The notes below the pieces were generated by a model. The model worked only from the letters and a program-made list of their open reading frames with translations. It did not search any database and had not been told where the DNA came from. The position numbers were made by a program, and so were the translations under genes. DNA of 6,603 bases from JAAYKS01 sp964479435 (lineage in GTDB: Bacteria > Bacillota > Clostridia > Saccharofermentanales > UBA5734): contig CAYZME010000094.1 in assembly GCA_964479435.1 (NCBI GenBank), forward strand, positions 1-6,603, given 5' to 3'. Positions 1 to 5,980 of this stretch are shown here, piece after piece (position 1 is the first letter of the stretch; the number at the start of each line of letters is the position of its first letter).

Positions 1-38
1 GAATCCGTTGGTCGCAGGTTCGAATCCTGCCAGACGCG
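1..38 (+). tRNA. 3' part of a tRNA, probably tRNA-Arg (NCG anticodon)
   Basis: The window opens in the anticodon loop of a tRNA. A perfect T-arm is visible: stem GCAGG (14-18), loop TTCGAAT (19-25), stem CCTGC (26-30). Before it come a five-base variable loop (TGGTC, 9-13) and the 3' half of the anticodon stem (4-8). The 3' acceptor strand is 31-37 and the discriminator is G38; CCA is not fully encoded (only CA follows). By this alignment base 1 is anticodon position 36, a G, so the tRNA reads CNN codons. The loop and variable-region pattern (GAA, stem, NGGTC) is that of bacterial tRNA-Arg. Leu is unlikely because the variable loop is short; Pro, His and Gln cannot be formally excluded because the other two anticodon bases lie outside the window. 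Confidence 0.75.
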
Positions 39-41
39 CAT

Positions 42-74
42 AAAAAAGCTCTTGAGTATTCAAGAGCTTTTTTT
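42..74. terminator. Intrinsic terminator after the tRNA, bidirectional
   Basis: A 9-bp perfect stem, AGCTCTTGA (47-55) with TCAAGAGCT (60-68), closes a 4-base loop (56-59). It is followed by T69-T74 on the plus strand and preceded by A42-A47, which becomes a T run on the minus strand. It can therefore end the tRNA transcript from the left and also stop minus-strand readthrough from the protein cluster on the right. Confidence 0.88.
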
Positions 75-88
75 GTTTAGTATGTATT

Positions 89-128
89 AGCCGAATTCGG
101 CCTCCACGGATGGAGGCCGAATTCGGCT
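89..128. repeat. Perfect 18-bp-arm inverted repeat with nested palindromes
   Basis: The arms 89-106 and 111-128 are exact reverse complements around the 4-base loop CGGA (107-110). Each arm contains the self-palindromic 12-mer GCCGAATTCGGC (90-101 and 116-127), so the element is also a pair of 12-bp direct repeats flanking CTCCACGGATGGAG. On the minus strand the loop reads UCCG, a UNCG-class tetraloop sequence. No T-run follows on either strand, so it is not a classical terminator, though it could protect or stop transcripts coming from the cluster. It shares the core CACGGATGG with hairpins at 2841-2856 and 4637-4651, which suggests a REP-like intergenic family. Confidence 0.85.
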
Positions 129-169
129 GCACGCAGAGTATTCAGGGAAGTTTTTGATGGTTAAGCAGA

Positions 170-409
170 TTAATCCTGAATCCAGGTGAACCATATTCTC
201 TGGTTAGCAAAGCCCGTATTTTTAATTCTGCAAATATTCATTGTATGCCATGTCCCACCTTTACAGGGATTGTCCAGATCATCGTAAAAAAGGGCAAATG
301 AAGCAGGGCTTATTGCCTTAGCTCCGGTTACTTTAACAGTATCGCGTATTATGTAGGCAGCTTTAATTGTGTACTTATCCTCAATGTAATATTCAATTTT
401 TCCAGGATT
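170..409 (-). pseudogene. 5'-truncated remnant of an unknown protein gene
   Basis: The minus strand is open from 409 to a TAA at 170-172 and encodes about 79 residues of plausible protein, ending in QRIWFTWIQD. It is bounded upstream by an in-frame TAA (410-412) and has no ATG, GTG or TTG until a Met about two thirds of the way along, so no normal start exists. Composition looks like real coding sequence (aromatic-rich, few rare runs), with central stretches such as DTVKVTGAKAISP and FYDDLDNPCKGGTWHTM. I do not recognise the family. One frame over, the region from about 500 to 390 is also open on the minus strand and meets this frame at an A-run (397-401); a single-base deletion there would join them (...LFKILEK-IEYYIED...). 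It is therefore either a frameshifted gene without a visible start or the tail of a gene cut off when the neighbouring module arrived. The rest of 129-502 shows nothing else. Confidence 0.5.
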
Positions 410-502
410 TTAAATAAATGATAAACTGAGTAAAGGCTGAGATATAGGAAGTGACTTGCGGTGTTGAATTGCTGTTTTAAAATATAAAGTCCTATGCTCT
501 CA

Positions 503-2467
503 TTAATGAGAAATTTCACTCATAAAATACTCATAAATCATAACCATGGCCAGGGTGTCCAGTTCGCAGTATTTCAAAAGTCCTTTGGAAATCATATCTC
601 TTTCAGCATCACTCATTTCAGTAAACTGCATCCTTGCGTAAGCTGTCATTGCAGCACCGCCATCTGCAATCCGATCATCTGCAATAAAAGTTTCTTTCTC
701 TTCAGGGGATGCTTCTTCAAATATCGGGGGGAGGAGTTTATAGGGGCTTATGATTGCTCCGTTGTCATCTGCCTTTACCCATACCTGATTATTAAAATTA
801 AGGCTTTTTATATTTCCTTTCCCACCATATAGAGGCAAGGTATATTTTCCTTTAATAAAACTGCTCTGCATCACAGCTGGTAAAACAGCCTTAATCGAAT
901 TAGAGCCCTTCATTAAGGGGTGGTAATAGAAGCTTTTTACAACCTCCAGAAGGTCTATCATATTCCGATTCCCTTTCCATTTATCGCAGCTGCTTTCATT
1001 AGAATGGGTAATACTTTTAATAAACTCCATTAGCTCATTTCTGTCAGATATATCTGCCTCATCTTTAAGAAGCTGGTTATGTATCATTACAAGGTAGGTG
1101 TTTTCATGGGTGGCGTATCTGAAAACCGATCCATTATCATTCTCCAGTTCCTTCTTCAATGCCCTTATAAAATCATAATTGGGAAAGTACCCTGGTTTTG
1201 TATTCAAATACTCTCCTGCATGTTCTATTGTTCCGTCCTCTTTTATAATATGGTGTGAAAACTGAAAAGCAATTCCTTCATAGGGTTTTCTTCCTTTATG
1301 AAAGGGGATTGCTGCCATTGTGGTTTCAAAATCAATAAAATGGAGTGGATATATCCATCCTGCCATTTCATTCTTTAACCCTTTTATATCTATATATGGG
1401 CTAGAATCTTTATTCTTTGTTTTTCTGATCTGGAGCAGTCTTCTTTCATTTGGGGTAAGCCCTGGTTTTTTCTTCTCTTCGTTATCAAAAACAGATTCAT
1501 CAATATCTTTAAGCAGATAGATATAGCTGTCTAATAATTCCTGCTTCTTTCTAAAATTCCAGAGTTCGAATATCAGTTCTTCTTTAAAATCTTCATCAGT
1601 CAGGTTAGTCTGCGCCTTCCAGCATTCTTTAAATCCGCTTACCTTTCCCTCTCTCTCTTCCTTATCCGAGGCTTTAAATTCACATCCTGCACAGTAAGCT
1701 CCTATGGGATGATTCAGTTTGATTTTATTTACATAGGCATGAGCCAGTTGTTGCGCATATTGAGAAAATGAAAGGTCTTTATTTTCAAGACTGTATCTGT
1801 CTGCATGAATGTATGAAATTTCATCATCAACTTTGATAAGTGAAAGGAGTTTGTTCCCGGTATCGCTTTTATCTTTAACCTTAACAGAGGTTCTCCCCCT
1901 TTCATCTTTAACAAGGAAAAATCTCTGGTTTAAACCGTCAATCGAAGCTTCTGCATTTTTATTGGCAAGCATAAGGAAGGTGTTTATATCATAATCGGGG
2001 AATGCCCCTGATAGTACATGCTTTTGAAAAGCAGCATCGTAGAGATATGATGCCCACTCGTTTTTAAGGGTTTTCTTTGAAGAAAAAAATTCCTCATGAT
2101 TTTCCATATCTATAGATTTTGCCTTTACTTCAATAAGGTTAACCTTGTTTTTCTTTTTTTCAAGAATATCTATTCGGATAAAAAAATCTTTATAAAGCAC
2201 TGCTGCTTCAAAAATTACAACATTCTCAAGTTTAAGCAGATCATTGGTCTGTTTCAATGCTTTATCATAATCTATGGTTTTAATATCATGCCCGTCAGGG
2301 TAGTAGAGCTTTGCAAGCTCTCCCACCTGAAAGCCACCTTCAGCAAGTGCCTGCAAAAAGGGATCTTCAAGTTTTGTGTCTGGGTATTCTTTTCTTCCTG
2401 TGTAAAAGAGTTTAACAGGACATTCCATGGCTAATTTAAAACGGGATTTTGTAAGTTTTAGTTTCAT
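503..2467 (-). CDS. DUF2779/TM0106-type RecB-like nuclease with a DEDD exonuclease-like domain
   Basis: This 654-aa protein is a predicted DNA-processing enzyme with two nuclease-like domains. The N-terminal half (about 1-285) fits a Cas4/RecB-type PD-(D/E)xK fold: E87, D100 (RIDIL) and E113-V-K115 (LIEVK), with an aromatic/Gln helix at about 141-152. A Cys near the N-terminus (C16, MECP) and three later ones (C259-x2-C262, C282) match the layout of the Cas4/AddB Fe-S cluster, although the last spacing is wide. The C-terminal half (about 370-650) resembles the RNase H-like DEDD exonucleases of the YprB/TM0106 group: exo I HFIDFET (D379, E381), a YATHEN segment (451-456), the D505 region, then GSNSIKAVLP (521-530) and exo III Y633-C-E-L-D637. 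The start is supported by GGAG four bases upstream and by the family-like opening LTKSRFKLAMECP. The gene lies 31 bp after the Cys/His repeat gene, so the two are probably co-transcribed. It may trim or degrade foreign DNA or RNA; the substrate is unknown. Family assignment is fairly sure, function is inferred. Confidence 0.88.
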   Translation of the reverse strand: MKLKLTKSRFKLAMECPVKLFYTGRKEYPDTKLEDPFLQALAEGGFQVGELAKLYYPDGHDIKTIDYDKALKQTNDLLKLENVVIFEAAVLYKDFFIRIDILEKKKNKVNLIEVKAKSIDMENHEEFFSSKKTLKNEWASYLYDAAFQKHVLSGAFPDYDINTFLMLANKNAEASIDGLNQRFFLVKDERGRTSVKVKDKSDTGNKLLSLIKVDDEISYIHADRYSLENKDLSFSQYAQQLAHAYVNKIKLNHPIGAYCAGCEFKASDKEEREGKVSGFKECWKAQTNLTDEDFKEELIFELWNFRKKQELLDSYIYLLKDIDESVFDNEEKKKPGLTPNERRLLQIRKTKNKDSSPYIDIKGLKNEMAGWIYPLHFIDFETTMAAIPFHKGRKPYEGIAFQFSHHIIKEDGTIEHAGEYLNTKPGYFPNYDFIRALKKELENDNGSVFRYATHENTYLVMIHNQLLKDEADISDRNELMEFIKSITHSNESSCDKWKGNRNMIDLLEVVKSFYYHPLMKGSNSIKAVLPAVMQSSFIKGKYTLPLYGGKGNIKSLNFNNQVWVKADDNGAIISPYKLLPPIFEEASPEEKETFIADDRIADGGAAMTAYARMQFTEMSDAERDMISKGLLKYCELDTLAMVMIYEYFMSEISH

Positions 2468-2498
2468 AGAACTCCAGGTCGACTATGTGCAGTATATG

Positions 2499-2747
2499 TT
2501 ACTTCTCGTGTTTACCATGCGGACTTTTTGAGCATGACCCTAATGAAGTTGACCCACAATAGATACATTTATTACCGCCGTGTCCATGCTGGTGCTTTTT
2601 ATGTGGACTTTTTGAACAGGAGCCATAAGAACTGGAGCCACAAAAAACACAGCGTTTTTCATCACCTATGTGTTCATGTTTTCCATGCGGGCTTTTTGAG
2701 CATGAACCATAAGATGACGAACCACAAAACTTGCATTTGCCTGCCAT
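2499..2747 (-). CDS. 82-aa protein of three tandem Cys/His (zinc-binding-like) repeats
   Basis: The protein consists almost entirely of three copies of a 28-residue unit with the pattern CxxCGS[ST]SxGSCSKSPHxKH. The first Cys of each unit is at residues 5, 33 and 61. Each unit offers two Cys in CxxC (5/8, 33/36, 61/64), a third Cys (16, 44, 72) and His pairs (21/24, 49/52, 77/80), enough to bind one zinc ion per repeat. No signal peptide or membrane segment is present, so it is probably cytosolic. The codons of the three units differ at synonymous sites, so the repeats look old and kept by selection. The start has a strong GGAGG (2754-2758) six bases upstream. The stop is 31 bp before the DUF2779 nuclease start, which suggests one mRNA. 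It could be a nucleic-acid-binding or adaptor partner of that nuclease, or a metal-handling protein; I cannot assign a named family. Confidence 0.85.
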   Translation of the reverse strand: MAGKCKFCGSSSYGSCSKSPHGKHEHIGDEKRCVFCGSSSYGSCSKSPHKKHQHGHGGNKCIYCGSTSLGSCSKSPHGKHEK

Positions 2748-2840
2748 AATCAGCCTCCATTGTGCTTGCCGCTGTTTTTATAAAATGACTCAAGTTGCGG
2801 CTTTTCTTGAACGTTTTGTTTTATTCCTGCTTTTCTTAAC

Positions 2841-2856
2841 CCATCACGGATGGCGA
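2841..2856. repeat. Short hairpin copy of the CACGGATGG element
   Basis: CCATC (2841-2845) pairs with GATGG (2849-2853) around a 3-base loop. The 12-mer CACGGATGGCGA (2845-2856) is identical to 4640-4651 on the other side of the AIPR gene. The element lies immediately after the AIPR stop codon in transcription order. There is no T-run, so it is a weak terminator at best and more likely a REP-like or mRNA 3'-end element. The rest of the 2748-2861 gap shows a TATAAA on the minus strand but no convincing -35 box. Confidence 0.5.
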
Positions 2857-2861
2857 AGGTG

Positions 2862-4613
2862 TTAATCAGCTGCCCATCTTGCTTCATAGTCAGATGTTTC
2901 CATTTTCATTTCATTTTTTAATTTTTGACTCAAATCTTTACCCCCAGGTATTGTTGGAAGCATACTGAAATATTGGTTTATGGCCATTCTGATACCAGCC
3001 AAACATGTCTTAGTTTTAATCCAGTTTTGAGGACTAAAAACACGATTACTTGGTTGTGGTTCATTTGCGGCAGCTTCTAAAGCGCTATTTAGGCAGCTTC
3101 CTGCTATATCAACTATTTGTTCAGCAAGTCCATTTTTGGTAGCTTTTTCATAAGTCAAATATGGATTTGGAACACTTTCAGGCATGTTATTAAGTACAGA
3201 AAAGCAAATTGAAATTGCATATAAATGGTGATATGGAGCATAAGCTCTCATTGCTAATAATGATTCATTCAAACTTAATGGATTTTCTTTTATCCATTTT
3301 TTCCATACCAGTTTCATCCATAAATTTAATGCTTGTGCTTTTTCAGGAGCATAATCCTTTTTAAATAATTGATTAAAATATTTATCAAATAATTTAGTTT
3401 CACTATACGCTATATTCGGCCTCTGTGAATGCCATGATATTAAATATTTTCCAAGATTTGATAAATCAAGAACATAGTCTTTATCTTTATTCGCAGGAGG
3501 TTGTTCTCCTCTTTTTGTTATTAAATAACCGTTATGATATTTTTGCTCGAAAGCTCGTTTTAAGTTTAGAACTTTTTTATCATTACTGCGTAAATCTCTT
3601 GGTTTTACAGCACTTTGTGAATTTGTTGAAATACTTATTTTTTCTGCTCGTTCTCTTTGAGGGATTTCGTAAAAACGGAACATGATATATGAATCATCAA
3701 GAGTTTTTATTTTTTCGCTACAGGATAATATTGTATTAAGAGACTGACAACCGTTTACAATACTTAATCCTTTAAATTTAATTTCACCAGTTTGTTCATT
3801 GATTTCCATTTTATTACAAAGAGCAGTAATTCCATTATGATAAAAAAAGAAATCTTTACCATCATTATAGATTGATTGTTTAATACCTTTGTTTACTTGA
3901 TTATTTAATCCAAGAGATTGACGTACATTCTTTTGAAATAAAGTTCCATCCTTGATTCCTGGAAAGGATAGACAATCTTTTAATGGTAAACTTGCTAGAA
4001 TAACATGTGTATTTGCTAATTGCATTTTGATATATTTATCAGATTTTAAAGTTATAGAATGATTGATTACAGGATTTTCTTTTTCAACAGCATATTCATA
4101 TCGATGCTGTAACTCTTCAGAATCAATTAGCCGTATATTGGCAGTTAAATCCTCCGATTCTGCCAGTTCCTTTTGAAATGTTGCTAAATCCTTCTTTGCT
4201 TGAGGGGTTAGCATTGATGTTGTTATAAGTTCAAATTCAATATCATAGTTATCATCGAAAGCTATAGAAACTTCTGATAGTTTTTGTTTAAGTTTATTGT
4301 TTGCTGTTTCCTGTAGTCGAACTAAATCTTTTAATTGAACCCATGATGACAATACTTCTCTTAATGGTTCAGAATCGACTTTGTCATTTCCAATAAATTT
4401 ACCTTGAATAACAAAAACAGTATTGGTATTATCGTCTACATAAATTGCATCGATTTGTTTGTCGTCTGCACCATCAGTAATATCTGATTTTGTTTCAATT
4501 TCATTTCTTCTATGAATATTTCTCATATACCAAGCAACAAATCTTTGTCCATCATTTGGATATTGTTGTTGGTAGTAGGGCTGTTTAATATCATTAGTAA
4601 TTTTTTTATACAT
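2862..4613 (-). CDS. AIPR-family abortive-infection protein with N-terminal PD-(D/E)xK-like nuclease motif
   Basis: This 583-aa protein matches the AIPR (abortive infection phage resistance) family. The diagnostic core is clear: LFQKNVRQSLG (225-235), FFFYHNGITALC (255-266), the IVNGCQS loop (285-291), then TNSQSAVKPRDLRSND (329-344). The N-terminal region (about 20-75) carries D55 (QIDAI), a beta strand, then Q70-G-K72 (VIQGK). This is the D...(E/Q)xK arrangement of Mrr-like PD-(D/E)xK nucleases with Gln replacing Glu, so nuclease activity is plausible but not proven. No membrane segment is seen. An in-frame start at 4676 would add 21 residues, but that extension runs through a hairpin repeat and lacks a good ribosome site, while 4613 has AAGGAG five bases upstream. 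The HNH gene ends 111 bp upstream on the same strand. In a defence setting the protein would be an effector that cuts nucleic acid on infection; the trigger is unknown. Confidence 0.88.
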   Translation of the reverse strand: MYKKITNDIKQPYYQQQYPNDGQRFVAWYMRNIHRRNEIETKSDITDGADDKQIDAIYVDDNTNTVFVIQGKFIGNDKVDSEPLREVLSSWVQLKDLVRLQETANNKLKQKLSEVSIAFDDNYDIEFELITTSMLTPQAKKDLATFQKELAESEDLTANIRLIDSEELQHRYEYAVEKENPVINHSITLKSDKYIKMQLANTHVILASLPLKDCLSFPGIKDGTLFQKNVRQSLGLNNQVNKGIKQSIYNDGKDFFFYHNGITALCNKMEINEQTGEIKFKGLSIVNGCQSLNTILSCSEKIKTLDDSYIMFRFYEIPQRERAEKISISTNSQSAVKPRDLRSNDKKVLNLKRAFEQKYHNGYLITKRGEQPPANKDKDYVLDLSNLGKYLISWHSQRPNIAYSETKLFDKYFNQLFKKDYAPEKAQALNLWMKLVWKKWIKENPLSLNESLLAMRAYAPYHHLYAISICFSVLNNMPESVPNPYLTYEKATKNGLAEQIVDIAGSCLNSALEAAANEPQPSNRVFSPQNWIKTKTCLAGIRMAINQYFSMLPTIPGGKDLSQKLKNEMKMETSDYEARWAAD

Positions 4614-4618
4614 AAAAA

Positions 4619-4624
4619 CTCCTT
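4619..4624 (-). promoter_or_regulatory. Strong Shine-Dalgarno (AAGGAG) fixing the AIPR start
   Basis: On the minus strand AAAAGGAG stands five bases before the ATG at 4611-4613. This chooses that start over the in-frame ATG at 4676. Confidence 0.75.
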
Positions 4625-4636
4625 TTCTTTTTCGTC

Positions 4637-4651
4637 CGCCACGGATGGCGA
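4637..4651. repeat. Hairpin copy of the CACGGATGG element in the AIPR leader
   Basis: CGCCA (4637-4641) pairs with TGGCG (4646-4650) around CGGA; the minus-strand RNA would present a UCCG loop. CACGGATGGCGA (4640-4651) exactly repeats 2845-2856. It sits about 12 bases upstream of the AIPR ribosome-binding site, so it could affect mRNA processing or translation between HNH and AIPR. Confidence 0.6.
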
Positions 4652-4689
4652 GGTTCTTGATTGTCAGGCATTTCACATAACATTCAATT

Positions 4690-4714
4690 TCCCTGAGGTA
4701 TGCGATCGCAGGGA
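4690..4714. other. Weak hairpin after the HNH gene, containing TGCGATCGCA
   Basis: TCCCTG (4690-4695) pairs with CAGGGA (4709-4714) across a 13-base loop that overlaps the perfect 10-bp palindrome TGCGATCGCA (4701-4710). It lies ten bases past the HNH stop in transcription order. No U-run follows, so termination is doubtful. Confidence 0.35.
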
Positions 4715-4724
4715 GTGAAGTATT

Positions 4725-5768
4725 TTACTCTGCGTTAGTTACCGTTTTTGTGTTTTCTATATTGAGTTCAATTTTATATGATTTTCCATTAAGAATAAAT
4801 TCTATAATGTTTTTGTCATGTTTAATAATGTCTCGTTGTCCAAGATCAAATTCTTTATGATGATTCGGACATAAAATTAAAATATTTTCTGGCAATTCAT
4901 TCCCTTTTTTACTCTTTGGAATAATATGAGCTGCTTCAATATAAAACCCACCATTCTTTTTTTGTAATTTATAACCACAAATTTGACACTTGAATTTACG
5001 AATTATTTTCAATTGAGCAATGGTCTTGTTGTCACGTTTATATAATTTTTGTTTAATTTCAATTTGTTCAGGTTCTGTTGGCTGTACATTTTGTAAATCC
5101 TTGATAATTTTATCAATAGAATCGGATTTAAGAATTTCAATAATTTCATCTTGTTCGAGTTCATTATCTATTTCATCTTTTTCAGTTAAATAATATTTTC
5201 CTGTAATAAATTTATAAATTTCATTCAATTTTAAATATTCGTTTGCTTGCATTCCAGATTTTTGTAATTCTTTTATCTCATCAGTTATAACTTTTTCTGC
5301 AAATTCCATATCAGAATATTTGTAACCGACTTGACCAACTAAACGATCATGGGAATATTTCGAAGCTTTCAACGGAATCGGAAATAGTAGTGATAAATCA
5401 ATATTGCCTTTTATATTGCTTACTAGGTTATCATTTTGGAATCCTTCATATGGTGTAATAATAGGATTTTGGATAATATAAGCATCGCAATAAATACCAA
5501 CAATTTCAGAATAATTATTTTTAAGGTTTCGAGTATAAAATAGAATTATACCGCCATCTTTATATTTAGCAGGAGGTCTTGTCCATTGCACAAATCCATG
5601 GACGAATTTGTTTGTATCTAATTTCTTTTTATCAAATTTGAAGTTCAATGATTCATGACCAGGATGATTACGAGCATATGAATGACCGGCATGGGGATTT
5701 ATATATGTATTGCGCCAGCCAGTTGGATTATATGTGATATTTGCAATTATTACTGTATTGTTGTTCAT
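4725..5768 (-). CDS. HNH endonuclease with probable PUA/EVE-like N-terminal reader domain
   Basis: This 347-aa protein ends in a clear HNH nuclease: C261-x2-C264, E278-A-A-H281 (EAAHIIPKS), N295, then C300-P-N-H303-H304 and D308. C261, C264, C300 and H303 look like the structural zinc ligands; H281, N295 and H304 are the likely catalytic residues. The N-terminal 100-150 residues form a separate domain with conserved-looking blocks: NPTGWRN (14-20), NHPGHESLNFKFDK (34-47), GFVQWTRPP (58-66), GGIILFYTRN (72-81) and VGIYCDAYII (90-99). By pattern this resembles the PUA/EVE-like modified-base readers fused to HNH nucleases in type IV (modification-dependent) restriction; that assignment is an inference. 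A charged, probably helical linker (about 155-250) joins the two. No methyltransferase is nearby, which fits type IV. The ATG at 5768 has only a weak GAG upstream; a 24-codon out-of-frame leader ORF with a better AAGGA site overlaps it (5728-5802). The gene is very AT-rich, like AIPR and unlike the DUF2779 gene. Confidence 0.85.
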   Translation of the reverse strand: MNNNTVIIANITYNPTGWRNTYINPHAGHSYARNHPGHESLNFKFDKKKLDTNKFVHGFVQWTRPPAKYKDGGIILFYTRNLKNNYSEIVGIYCDAYIIQNPIITPYEGFQNDNLVSNIKGNIDLSLLFPIPLKASKYSHDRLVGQVGYKYSDMEFAEKVITDEIKELQKSGMQANEYLKLNEIYKFITGKYYLTEKDEIDNELEQDEIIEILKSDSIDKIIKDLQNVQPTEPEQIEIKQKLYKRDNKTIAQLKIIRKFKCQICGYKLQKKNGGFYIEAAHIIPKSKKGNELPENILILCPNHHKEFDLGQRDIIKHDKNIIEFILNGKSYKIELNIENTKTVTNAE

Positions 5769-5841
5769 GTTTTCTCATATAGTTAATGTAAGAATGGTGC
5801 ATAACTTCCTTTTGGATGATATTTGCCAGTTTCATTGAAAT

Positions 5842-5869
5842 TTTATATTTTATAAGTTTTAAAAATCAA
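5842..5869 (-). promoter_or_regulatory. Candidate sigma70-type promoter for the HNH gene
   Basis: On the minus strand TTGATT (5864-5869) and TATAAA (5842-5847) are 16 bp apart, in the gap upstream of HNH. The leader would be about 65-70 nt. The region is very AT-rich, so chance matches are likely. Confidence 0.4.
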
Positions 5870-5948
5870 GAATTTTTTGACTCTAAAAGTGTTAAATACG
5901 CATAAGTCTGAACGAGCGACAACGAGTAAATTACATAAGCGTTATTGT

Positions 5949-5966
5949 ACGCAGTGGCCACGGCGT
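5949..5966. repeat. Near-perfect 18-bp dyad in a GC-richer patch
   Basis: ACGCAGTGG / CCACGGCGT (5949-5966) is palindromic except for one mismatched pair, centred on TGGCCA. TACGCAG is directly repeated at 5948-5954 and 5969-5975. The patch is noticeably GC-richer than the DNA on either side and lies just past the stop of the 165-aa gene. It could be a protein-binding dyad, a poor terminator without T-run, or a junction scar. The rest of the 5769-5980 gap holds only the candidate HNH promoter and the leader ORF. Confidence 0.4.
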
Positions 5967-5980
5967 TTTACGCAGCTATT

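Noticed and set aside
494..832. Plus-strand ORF of 112 codons
   Set aside because: Antisense to the C-terminal exonuclease-like domain of the DUF2779 protein; looks like a shadow frame.
2499..2747. CRISPR-like or satellite DNA repeat
   Set aside because: The periodicity is at protein level (28 codons) with many synonymous differences and no spacer structure; it is a coding repeat.
4614..4676. 21-residue N-terminal extension of AIPR
   Set aside because: It would run through the CACGGATGG hairpin and lacks a ribosome site, while the ATG at 4613 has AAGGAG at ideal spacing and gives a family-like N-terminus.
4702..4709. GCGATCGC as a cyanobacterial HIP1 repeat
   Set aside because: Only one copy is seen in the window and nothing else points to cyanobacteria.
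5885..5980. Integron attC-like site after the 165-aa gene
   Set aside because: Motifs such as TAACGC and TTATGCG suggested attC, but no proper RYYYAAC/GTTRRRY pair with complementary inner boxes could be placed.
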